DNA of 64,000 nt from Mycolicibacter minnesotensis (lineage in GTDB: Bacteria; Actinomycetota; Actinomycetes; Mycobacteriales; Mycobacteriaceae). The notes beneath the pieces were generated by a model. It saw only the letters and a list, made by a program, of their open reading frames with translations. It ran no database searches and was not told where the DNA came from. Below, piece by piece: positions 27,131-34,263 of the stretch (the stretch's first letter is position 1; every line of letters starts with the position of its first letter). Made by a program: the position numbers and the translations under genes. The DNA lies in assembly GCF_010731755.1 (NCBI RefSeq), contig NZ_AP022589.1, positions 2,852,001-2,916,000 on the forward strand. The letters are read 5' to 3'.

Positions 27131-28429
27131 TCATCGCGGGAGGACGTCACCGGCACACCGGAACCGGTGCAGGTGTTCCCGAACAGCGGGGCTGGACATG
27201 GCCTCGAATTCTCTGGGCGGCAACGACATCTGAAAGACCAACCCGTGACCGTCGGCCCCTTCCATCAGGGCGCCGAGGCCCGCAACCGGCAACCTCATCA
27301 ACGGGGTGCAGTAATACGGCCAGGTGTCTTCGAAGTGGATGCGATAGACGCCGAAGCCGCTCCAGTTCGTGATGATCGGATTCCACTGGACCGGATCGAA
27401 GGCAGCGGAGACGCAGCGGGCGGCCCGCCAAGAACCGGCGGCGTCGAAGAACTGTTGGTTGATCCGCATGTCGCAGTGCTCGTCGGAAAAGTGGTCCACA
27501 CTGTGGCGGATGCGTTCGGCGATGGCACTGGCGGCCTCTCCACGTCGCAGGTCCAGGTTGAGCGTCGTAAGGATGTTGCCGGCGAGCATCGGATCCAGGC
27601 CGCACCGCTTCCGGGTGTTCACGGCGATCGCGAGCCTGCGACGATCCACCACAGGATCGGCCCTCATGAGCGATTCGGACATGTGAGCGCACACAACGTC
27701 GTTGGCCGACAAACGCATCCGGCTGCCGTAGGCGCCGGGCATACGAGCGATCTCGTCGTCGGTGAAGTACAGATTCAGAGTCCGCTGCGAGCGAGCATCC
27801 TTTGCCAGGTAAAGCCCACTGCGGGCGAGTTCTGCCCATCCCAGACAACGCACCCCGGGCTCCCGAGCGCCGTCGGTGGGCAGGTGTTCGTCGAGATAGG
27901 CGGCGCGGTCTTCCACGATCAACGGCTCTGCGACCGGCCTGCCCGCAGCGGCAGCGACCCACGCGTTCATGAAGTGCATCGCCGTCTGCATGTCGCCGAT
28001 CGTGTGGTGCCAGGAAAATCCGATCGCCGCAGCCTCGTTCGCGAGATGGGTGAGGCGCACCTTGCACAAGGGACCTCGCACCCATCGCGCTGCGGGGCCG
28101 TTGACCGGGTCGATGAGCCAGCCTCCGCTGTCCTCTGATGCCGAACGAATCGCCTGCCGCAGCGTGCGTCCAGAGGACACGGTGGTGAAGGGCACCCCCT
28201 GCCCCGCGCAACGGATTCGCATCCTGCCGTGGCTCATGGCCAATCGCCCCGCGAAGAGGGGAAAGCTGTCGAGCACCTGCGCAAAGGCGCCGGTGAGCGC
28301 CCGCGCCTCGAGCCGCCGGGGGAAGAAGAAGACAATGTGGACGGCCAGGTTCGCGACGATCGCATCGCCGACGTTGCAGCGGATGTCGAACCGTTGTGGG
28401 TGACGTGGCTGGATGAGCTGGGTCGACAT
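27131..28429 (-). CDS. BAHD/condensation-superfamily acyltransferase
   Basis: A 432-residue CoA-dependent acyltransferase-like protein. The catalytic HHTIGD (His142-x-x-x-Asp146) sits mid-chain and a second motif, TNWSGFGVYRIHFEDTWP (354-371), aligns with the plant/fungal BAHD signature in which NW..F.. precedes DFGWG. Here DFGWG is degenerate (HFEDTW). Overall plan and length (430-450) fit BAHD enzymes, which transfer an acyl group from CoA to a hydroxyl or amine. The ATG lies 6 nt after the stop of the P450 gene, so they form one transcription unit: the P450 could install a hydroxyl that this enzyme acylates. PapA- or WS/DGAT-type relatives are the alternative. No signal peptide. Confidence 0.75.
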   Translation of the reverse strand: MSTQLIQPRHPQRFDIRCNVGDAIVANLAVHIVFFFPRRLEARALTGAFAQVLDSFPLFAGRLAMSHGRMRIRCAGQGVPFTTVSSGRTLRQAIRSASEDSGGWLIDPVNGPAARWVRGPLCKVRLTHLANEAAAIGFSWHHTIGDMQTAMHFMNAWVAAAAGRPVAEPLIVEDRAAYLDEHLPTDGAREPGVRCLGWAELARSGLYLAKDARSQRTLNLYFTDDEIARMPGAYGSRMRLSANDVVCAHMSESLMRADPVVDRRRLAIAVNTRKRCGLDPMLAGNILTTLNLDLRRGEAASAIAERIRHSVDHFSDEHCDMRINQQFFDAAGSWRAARCVSAAFDPVQWNPIITNWSGFGVYRIHFEDTWPYYCTPLMRLPVAGLGALMEGADGHGLVFQMSLPPREFEAMSSPAVREHLHRFRCAGDVLPR

Positions 28430-28435
28430 GATGGT

Positions 28436-29782
28436 CTAGGTTCGCCGGCTCACCGTTACGCGGGCGCCGCGTAGGGGAGTGTGCGCGACTCCGCGAAAAT
28501 ACGACTTCTCGTCGGCGGCGGCGTCGGTCTGGATCGAGAAGTGCCGGAGCACCGTCCGCAGCACGACATCTATCTCGGCGACCGCGAAATCAGCACCGAG
28601 GCAGCGGCGTGCTCCGCCGCCGAACGCCAGCCATGCCGGCGCGACCGGCCTGGTGTCGAGGAATCGAGACGGGTCGAATGTTTCCGGATGCGGGAAGATC
28701 TCGGGATTCTCGTGCAGATCAGCGATACGCACGAGCACCGTGCGCCCCCGCGGAATGCGCCATGGCCCGAGGTCGAAGGTCGACGCGCTGACCCGGCGGC
28801 CGATCACGTCGACGACGGTGCGTACCCGCAGCACCTCCCAGATTGCGGCCCGGCGAAGTTCGCTGCCTCCGTCATCGGCCTCCCTGACCAAGTCGGCCAG
28901 CACCGCGGGGTGACGTCGCAGCCTCTCGAACGTCCAGCCCAATACCGTTGCCGTGGTCTCATGTCCCGCACCGATGAAGGTCAGCAACTCGTCACAGAGT
29001 TCACGGTGCGGTATCGGCATCCCGTTGTCGTGGCTGCCGCGCAGCAGCATCGCCAGGATGTCCCGGCGCTCGGCGAGCTGTGGATCGGCATCGGCCTGCG
29101 CGATCAGGGTGAGCATGATCCGGTCGATCGCCGCGCGGTACCTGTCCAACCTGGCCCACGGTCCGTGACGACCGGCCCACCCTGGCGGTGCCGGCACAAA
29201 GGCCATGACCTGTCCCAACCGCATATAGGGCGGGACGATCTCGCGGAGTGTGTTCCGCTCCGCGGACGTGGCCCCGGCTGACCCGAAGATGGCCCGCAGG
29301 ATCACGTTCAGCGTGATTCTGCTCATCGGCTCGAGAATCCGAAATTCTTCTCCCTCAGGCCAGTTCGCGCACTCGCGCAGTGTCTCCTCCGCGATGACCT
29401 GCTCGTAGTTATCGAGGCTGCGGCCGTGCAAGGCCGGCGCCAGCAGCCGGCGCCGATCGTGATGCCGGTCGCCGTCAAACCCGAAAACGGATCCGGGCCC
29501 GAACCAGTTGCTGAGGTTCGGTTGCACGTTGACCAGCTGTTCGGTGCTCGCGGTACAGACCGTTCGCACCAGGGCTGGGTCGGAGACGACCACGGATCGG
29601 CCAAAGAAAGGGATGTTGATCTCGAAGACCGGTCCGTGCCGCGCGGCCCAATGCCGCATCGCCTTGCGACGGAAGAAGGCGAATCCGATCCCCTGCACGA
29701 GCCGCGGCAGGCGAACCGACGGCGGGTTTCTGCTCTGCGCCGTCGCTTCTTCGTCGGAGTGGACCGATGCCAGATCGGTCAT
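28436..29782 (-). CDS. Cytochrome P450, CYP138-like
   Basis: A 448-residue haem monooxygenase. Seen: the I-helix AGHETT (near residue 255) for oxygen activation, the K-helix ExxR (WEVLR), and the haem-ligand motif FGGGARRCLGADFA with Cys394. Long stretches resemble my recollection of M. tuberculosis CYP138 (Rv0136), for example VQPNLSNWFGPGSVF and HDRRRLLAPALHG. There is no membrane anchor, as usual for bacterial P450s, which need separate ferredoxin partners; none is encoded nearby. The ATG at 29782 has a GGGAGG ribosome binding site. It heads a two-gene operon with the BAHD-like acyltransferase, under regulon site 2a. Substrate unknown. Confidence 0.92.
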   Translation of the reverse strand: MTDLASVHSDEEATAQSRNPPSVRLPRLVQGIGFAFFRRKAMRHWAARHGPVFEINIPFFGRSVVVSDPALVRTVCTASTEQLVNVQPNLSNWFGPGSVFGFDGDRHHDRRRLLAPALHGRSLDNYEQVIAEETLRECANWPEGEEFRILEPMSRITLNVILRAIFGSAGATSAERNTLREIVPPYMRLGQVMAFVPAPPGWAGRHGPWARLDRYRAAIDRIMLTLIAQADADPQLAERRDILAMLLRGSHDNGMPIPHRELCDELLTFIGAGHETTATVLGWTFERLRRHPAVLADLVREADDGGSELRRAAIWEVLRVRTVVDVIGRRVSASTFDLGPWRIPRGRTVLVRIADLHENPEIFPHPETFDPSRFLDTRPVAPAWLAFGGGARRCLGADFAVAEIDVVLRTVLRHFSIQTDAAADEKSYFRGVAHTPLRGARVTVSRRT

Positions 29783-29821
29783 GTCTTCCTCCCACGGTGT
29801 TGTGCTGCGGCGCCCAGAAGA

Positions 29822-29868
29822 ATCGTCGCGCCGGCGCCACCGAACGCGCTCAGTAGTGCGGTACTGCA
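29822..29868 (-). promoter_or_regulatory. Regulon site 2a: palindrome plus -10 box for the P450-acyltransferase operon
   Basis: On the minus strand, TGCAGTACCGCACTACTGAG runs from 29868 to 29849. Exactly 21 nt later is GACGAT (29827-29822), an nAnnnT hexamer; the P450 ATG follows 40 nt further. It is divergent from, and only 13 bp away from, site 2b, so the two promoters are back to back. Confidence 0.75.
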
Positions 29869-29881
29869 AACCGGGCGAGAT

Positions 29882-29928
29882 TGCAGTGGCCCGCCACTGC
29901 GGTCGTTCTGCCGGACGCGAGTCACGCT
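29882..29928 (+). promoter_or_regulatory. Regulon site 2b: palindrome plus -10 box for the small ORF-ABC exporter operon
   Basis: TGCAGTGGCCCGCCACTGCG (29882-29901) is followed after 21 nt by CACGCT (29923-29928), again of the form nAnnnT, then by the ATG at 29966. A GACGAT, identical to the hexamer of sites 2a and 3, also occurs 8 nt further on (29931-29936), so the exact -10 is not settled. Confidence 0.7.
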
Positions 29929-29943
29929 GTGACGATCACAGCG
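29925..29943 (+). promoter_or_regulatory. Perfect short hairpin at the predicted 5' end of the ABC operon mRNA
   Basis: CGCTGTGA and TCACAGCG are perfect 8-bp arms around a CGA loop. Placed at the predicted start of transcription, it could be a 5' stabilising stem-loop or a protein site. It resembles CRP half-sites (TGTGA/TCACA), but the 3-nt spacing is wrong for CRP. Confidence 0.45.
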
Positions 29944-29965
29944 CACAAGAAAGAAGGCGCACATC

Positions 29966-30157
29966 ATGGCCACGATGTCTGCGGCACACGCCCATCCGCT
30001 GCTGGTGCCCAACCTGAAGCACGTCGAGCTCGTCGTTGTTGGCGCCGTGCGGGCAATGTTCCGCCGCGGGAGGCGGACGGAACGGGCCCACTATGTGCCG
30101 CCGTTGAACGTTCTTCTCGAGGACGCCGCCATGGCGCGAGAGCTGCGGCACCTGTGA
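29966..30157 (+). CDS. Small protein translationally coupled to the ABC exporter
   Basis: A 63-residue ORF, MATMSAAHAH at its start, with a hydrophobic patch (about residues 20-30) followed by a basic stretch (RRGRRTERAHY) and an amphipathic C-terminus. Its TGA overlaps the ATG of the ATPase gene (TGATG), so ribosomes would re-initiate there. GAAGG at 29953-29957 is a usable ribosome binding site, and the gene sits at the expected distance behind regulon site 2b. The coupling and promoter make it likely to be a real gene. No known family is recognised; an accessory peptide of the exporter is possible. Confidence 0.6.
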   Translation: MATMSAAHAHPLLVPNLKHVELVVVGAVRAMFRRGRRTERAHYVPPLNVLLEDAAMARELRHL

Positions 30158-30924
30158 TGGCGCAACCCGCACCGGTCGGCGGGCCGGGTGTTTCCGGCCG
30201 ACACCGCTACCGCTGCGCCCCGAAGCCAGTGGCGCTGCAGCTCAAGGGCGTCGCCAAGCAGTACCGCTTGGGCGACGAGCAGGTGAACGTGCTTGTCGAG
30301 TTCGACTTTGACGTCACTGCAGGAGAATTCGTCGTCGTGACCGGACCGTCGGGCGCCGGAAAGTCGACCCTGCTGCATGTCGCCGGGGGGCTGGATGCGC
30401 CGGATACCGGCACGGTCGTCGTCGCCGGCCACGATGTGTGGGCGATGAGCGCGCGGGCCCGGGCCGAGTTCCGGCTCCGCAACCTGGGATTCGTGTTCCA
30501 GTTCTTCAATCTGGTGCCGATGCTGACCGCCATCGAGAATGTGTCGTTGCCGCTGGTGCTTGACGGGGTGTCGGCCCGGTCGGCGGATGCGCGCGCGGAG
30601 GAGCTGCTGCATCGGGTCGGGCTTGCCGACCGGGCTCGACATCGGCCGGCCGAACTGTCGGGTGGACAGATGCAGCGGGTCGCGGTCGCGCGTGCGCTGG
30701 CGGCCCGGCCGTCGATCATCCTTGCCGACGAGCCGACCGGGAACCTCGACCGGCGTTCGTCGATGGAGATCGTGGAGCTGCTGCGCTCGCTGTCGGATGA
30801 GGACGGCACCGCGGTGGTGGTGGTGACACACGACCGGGGAGTAGCCCGCTACGGCTCCCGCGAGGTGCACTTGGTCGACGGGCGCGCCTATGCAGTCGCC
30901 GGCGTATCCGGCGCGCGGCGATGA
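30157..30924 (+). CDS. ABC transporter ATP-binding protein, MacB/LolD type
   Basis: A 255-residue nucleotide-binding subunit. Walker A GPSGAGKST (residues 63-71), Q-loop in FVFQFFNLVP, signature LSGGQMQR (167-174), Walker B IILADEPTG (187-195) and the H-loop His in VVTHD are all intact. The VFQFFNLVP Q-loop and length place it with the MacB/LolD group, which drives FtsX-fold permeases in mechanotransmission-type export or lipoprotein/lipid release. It overlaps the small ORF by 1 nt and the permease by 4 nt (ATGA), so all three are one coupled operon. Confidence 0.95.
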   Translation: MAQPAPVGGPGVSGRHRYRCAPKPVALQLKGVAKQYRLGDEQVNVLVEFDFDVTAGEFVVVTGPSGAGKSTLLHVAGGLDAPDTGTVVVAGHDVWAMSARARAEFRLRNLGFVFQFFNLVPMLTAIENVSLPLVLDGVSARSADARAEELLHRVGLADRARHRPAELSGGQMQRVAVARALAARPSIILADEPTGNLDRRSSMEIVELLRSLSDEDGTAVVVVTHDRGVARYGSREVHLVDGRAYAVAGVSGARR

Positions 30925-33503
30925 TCCGGCGACTGTCGGCCGGGTGGGTGTCTTTTCGGCGAATCCACCTCGCCGCACTGGGCGCCGATTGGCGCCGCAC
31001 GCTGCTCAGCGTGATCGGTGTCGCGGTGGGGGTCATGGTGGTACTCGGGGTCTTGGTCCTCAAGTCCGAACTGGTTCGTCCGTTCGACGCATTCGGTCCG
31101 TCGCTGGCCCACGCCGCCGATAGCGGGGTCGTCGAGGTGACCCCGAACATCGACGGCCGGTTGCCGATCGAGACGGTGGACCGCCTGCGCACCGAGGTTG
31201 CCGGCGCGCAGGCGGTGATCCCGATCGTCGCCGGCCTGACGCCGGTGGACATCGCCGGAGGCAGCGACACTCGCCCCGCCGAGTCACCCCCGGGTTTCTT
31301 CCTGCTCGGCGGGTCCTGCCAGATCGAGCTGTTGGTCGGTTCTTTCAACTGCGAGCAGCGCGCCAAAGACCAGCCCGCGGCCGGACCCGGGGTGCCACTG
31401 CAGATTCCGGAGGTGATCGCTGCGCGGCATCACCTGCAGCTCGGCGCCGAGCTGCGCATCCCCGGTCTACCCCCAGGCTCGGCACATGTGGGGTGGATGT
31501 TCCAAGAGTTCGACCGCGTGGCCGACATCAACGGGGGCTACGTCCTGCTGGCGCCCTCCGGGGACATCGCCGCTGAACTGCTCTCGGCACGCGGCTACGT
31601 CACCGCTGCGTTCGTCGTGCCGAGACCTGAGGCTGACATCACCGCCGGCATCGACCGTGTCATCGCCGGCGTCGCAACGGCAGGCCCGCCCCGGCCGCAC
31701 CAGCCGGCCATCTTCGCCAACGTCGCACAGAGCCTGGACCTGACCGCGCTGTGCGGCGTTCTGATCGGCTTCCTCATCGCGCTGAACACCATTCTGTTGG
31801 CCATCGAGGATCGGCGGGCGGTGCTGGGGACCATCGGCGCGATCGGCGCCAAGCCGGTCGGGCTGTTCGGCGGCATGCTCGGCGAGGGCGCCGTGGTGGG
31901 CCTTCTCGGGGGCCTGGCCGGGGTGCCGGGCGGCTTTCTCCTGGGGTGCTACCTGGTGGACCGGTTCGGGCGGTCCATGTTGTCCGGCTCCGGTGGCACC
32001 GTCACAGCACACTTCACGCCGAGCCTGATCGTGGCCGGTGCGGTCGCGGGAACGGTCTGCGGCATCCTCGCGATGATCGGCCCGGCCATGCGGCTGGCCC
32101 GGGAAGGGCCGCTGGCGTCGATGGCCAGCGCCGGCGGGGTGCAACGTGCCCGGACCATCTCGATCTGGCCGCTGCTGGCCGGGACGGCTGCGCTGGCAGG
32201 CGCTTTCGTCGTGATGACGATCTTCGAGCACGGGTCGCTGCCGGCACATGTGGGCATCAACGCAATATCGTTGTGGCAGTTAGGGGTCGCGCTGACGACG
32301 GTGTGGCTCGCCCCGCGTGGTGCACGGCTGCTCATCGAACTGCTGACGCTCGCCCGCCCCGACGTCGGGCGCCTGCTGGGAGCCGACGTGCGGCGCTACG
32401 CGCTGCTGTTCGCCATCTCCGCGGCCATCCTGGCCATCGGCGCCAGCTTGGCGATCGCCGCGCAGAGCATGCAGTTGCTCGGCACCGAGCAGGTCGCCGC
32501 GCAGAAGGCCCAGCGATTGCCGGACTCCCTGCTCATCACCGCGCAATCGATACTCGATCAGCGGGACGGTCAACTCCCCGATGCCACGCTCGCGCTGGCG
32601 ACCGACGCGGCCGGCGGGCGCAGCGTGTCGTCGCGGTGGAGGTCGATGATCTCCTCGGGCACCGTTGCGCGCCTCGTCATCGGCGTTACGCCGGGTGACT
32701 GGTTCAGCCAGGGGCTGTATCAGCCGACCGGTGCCTCCGACACTTTCTGGGAGGAGCTCCGGGCCGGGCAGATCGGCCTGAGCGAGATCGCCGCCAGCCG
32801 GCTCGGTGTGGCCAGGGGCGGGACGGTCGAGCTGCCCACCGTGGCGGGATCGAAGCGATACCGGGTGGCGGGGATCATCTCGCCGCGGATGATCGATGAC
32901 TCCGCGGTGGGCGACATCGTGGTGGCCTCGGAAGCCGTCGCGCGCGCGGACTGGGCGGCGGCGCGCGATCAGATCGCCGTGCGCTATCCGACCGCCGCCG
33001 AGGCGACCGCGCATCGCGCTGATTTTCTGGCGCTGGGCGCCGGACTGTCGGTGTATGACAACCAGCAGTGGCGTACTGCCGCCACCGGCGGACTCACGCG
33101 ATTTCTGGAGCCCTTGACGGTCGCCGCATACGTGGTGATGGCCGCGGCCGGGCTGAGCGTGCTCAATGTCTTCGTCCTGGGGCTGGTGCAACGCAAGCGG
33201 GAGCGGGCCGTGTTGCGGGCGATCGGCGCGCGGCCCGGACAGGAGCAGGCTGTCGTCGCGGCTCATGCCGGACTGCTGGGCCTGCTGGTGGCGCTACTCG
33301 GTGGGCTCGGGGGAGTGGGGCTGACCTATCTCTGGTCGATGGGCTCACCGGTGTTCTACGGCACCACGATTGACGGGGACGTGCTCGGCCTACCGCTGCG
33401 AACCGGGGTGGCCGCCGTGACCGTGCTGGTGTTGGCGGCGGCGGTGTATCCGGCGATCCATGCGCGGCGGTTGGAGACGGCCGAGGTACTACGGACCGCC
33501 TGA
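30921..33503 (+). CDS. FtsX-like ABC transporter permease (MacB-type, fused tandem form)
   Basis: An 860-residue permease with two FtsX units. The N-terminal helix (residues 25-47, TLLSVIGVAVGVMVVLGVLV) is followed by a large extracytoplasmic MacB-core-like domain (50-270), then a group of helices. A second extracytoplasmic domain (about 520-725) and a final three-helix group (VAAYVVMAAAGLSVLNVFVL onward) follow. RKRERAVLRAIGA near the end is the typical cytosolic coupling motif. It works with the preceding ATPase. Such systems export peptides, lipoproteins or lipids; the cargo here may be the product of the divergent P450/acyltransferase pair, which is inference from shared regulation. Confidence 0.9.
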   Translation: MIRRLSAGWVSFRRIHLAALGADWRRTLLSVIGVAVGVMVVLGVLVLKSELVRPFDAFGPSLAHAADSGVVEVTPNIDGRLPIETVDRLRTEVAGAQAVIPIVAGLTPVDIAGGSDTRPAESPPGFFLLGGSCQIELLVGSFNCEQRAKDQPAAGPGVPLQIPEVIAARHHLQLGAELRIPGLPPGSAHVGWMFQEFDRVADINGGYVLLAPSGDIAAELLSARGYVTAAFVVPRPEADITAGIDRVIAGVATAGPPRPHQPAIFANVAQSLDLTALCGVLIGFLIALNTILLAIEDRRAVLGTIGAIGAKPVGLFGGMLGEGAVVGLLGGLAGVPGGFLLGCYLVDRFGRSMLSGSGGTVTAHFTPSLIVAGAVAGTVCGILAMIGPAMRLAREGPLASMASAGGVQRARTISIWPLLAGTAALAGAFVVMTIFEHGSLPAHVGINAISLWQLGVALTTVWLAPRGARLLIELLTLARPDVGRLLGADVRRYALLFAISAAILAIGASLAIAAQSMQLLGTEQVAAQKAQRLPDSLLITAQSILDQRDGQLPDATLALATDAAGGRSVSSRWRSMISSGTVARLVIGVTPGDWFSQGLYQPTGASDTFWEELRAGQIGLSEIAASRLGVARGGTVELPTVAGSKRYRVAGIISPRMIDDSAVGDIVVASEAVARADWAAARDQIAVRYPTAAEATAHRADFLALGAGLSVYDNQQWRTAATGGLTRFLEPLTVAAYVVMAAAGLSVLNVFVLGLVQRKRERAVLRAIGARPGQEQAVVAAHAGLLGLLVALLGGLGGVGLTYLWSMGSPVFYGTTIDGDVLGLPLRTGVAAVTVLVLAAAVYPAIHARRLETAEVLRTA

Positions 33504-33546
33504 TGTCCGGCGTCGCTAAGTACTACCGCTATGGAGACCGTGAAAC

Positions 33547-33593
33547 TGCAGTGGTGCGCCACTGAGCGCGGCTCACCCAACCTGAGTGACGAT
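33547..33593 (+). promoter_or_regulatory. Regulon site 3: palindrome plus -10 box for the secreted protein-PE-PPE operon
   Basis: TGCAGTGGTGCGCCACTGAG (33547-33566) is the most symmetric copy. GACGAT (33588-33593) follows after 21 nt and the start codon at 33652 is 58 nt further. Site, spacing and hexamer match the three other copies in the window. Confidence 0.75.
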
Positions 33594-33651
33594 CCTGGCA
33601 GCGGAGCGAAAACCGGCTTCGGAGTGTTCTTCACCACGACGGGAGATGGAC

Positions 33652-34224
33652 ATGCAGGCAGTACAGGTGCCGCACTTCACCACGGCAGCAGCAGTGCTTG
33701 GCGCTTGCCTCATCGCCCTTCCCGCGGCGATCGCACCTCCAGTCCCGCAGCATCCGGTCGCGTGGGTGGCCGCCGCGGACCCGATCGAGCTGACGGGCGC
33801 ATTCAGTCCGATGATCGGCGATCTGAATGCGGGTGATCCGGCGCCCGTGGTCGATGCCTTGGCGAGCGTTGAGTTGGGCACTGCGGAGGCGGATCCGTTC
33901 ACCGACTTCGTCCAACAGATCTCGAACTACCTGCAAGGCGCACTCTTACTGGGGATTCTGGTTTTCGGCGGCGTCGTGGCCAATGTGGCGCAGGCCTTTG
34001 TGGACGTCTATGACTGGTTCGCAGGCATTTTCGGCTTCGAGCCCTACGGCGTGATGGACGCCGCCCCTGCCCTGGCCTCTGACCTCGGTACAGCGCTGGG
34101 GGACTTCACCGTGCCGCTCGGCGAACTGATCCCGGCGTTCGACATCAGCGGGGGAGCAGAGGTGAACCCGATAGCCGATGACGCCGGGATCATCGGTGCG
34201 CTCGTGGACAGCCTGGGCCTCTGA
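33652..34224 (+). CDS. Secreted protein of unknown function, member of the shared-palindrome regulon
   Basis: A 190-residue exported protein: signal peptide (residues 1-38, cleavage near AAADP), an acidic region, a central hydrophobic helix (about 90-112, YLQGALLLGILVFGGVVANVAQAF) and an acidic C-terminus ending in GIIGALVDSLGL. There are no cysteines after the signal and no named domain. The ATG at 33652 has GGGAG six nt upstream; an ATG at 33646 is too close to it. The plan resembles the protein at 12199-12801, which shares its promoter motif. The PE-PPE hydrolase gene starts 39 nt later, so they are probably one operon. Confidence 0.7.
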   Translation: MQAVQVPHFTTAAAVLGACLIALPAAIAPPVPQHPVAWVAAADPIELTGAFSPMIGDLNAGDPAPVVDALASVELGTAEADPFTDFVQQISNYLQGALLLGILVFGGVVANVAQAFVDVYDWFAGIFGFEPYGVMDAAPALASDLGTALGDFTVPLGELIPAFDISGGAEVNPIADDAGIIGALVDSLGL

Positions 34225-34263
34225 GGGACGTCCGGCTGTGACCCTATGGAGAGGAATCAGATC

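Noticed and set aside
29925..29943. CRP binding site (TGTGA and TCACA half-sites)
   Set aside because: CRP needs six bases between the half-sites; here there are three, so I kept it only as a hairpin.
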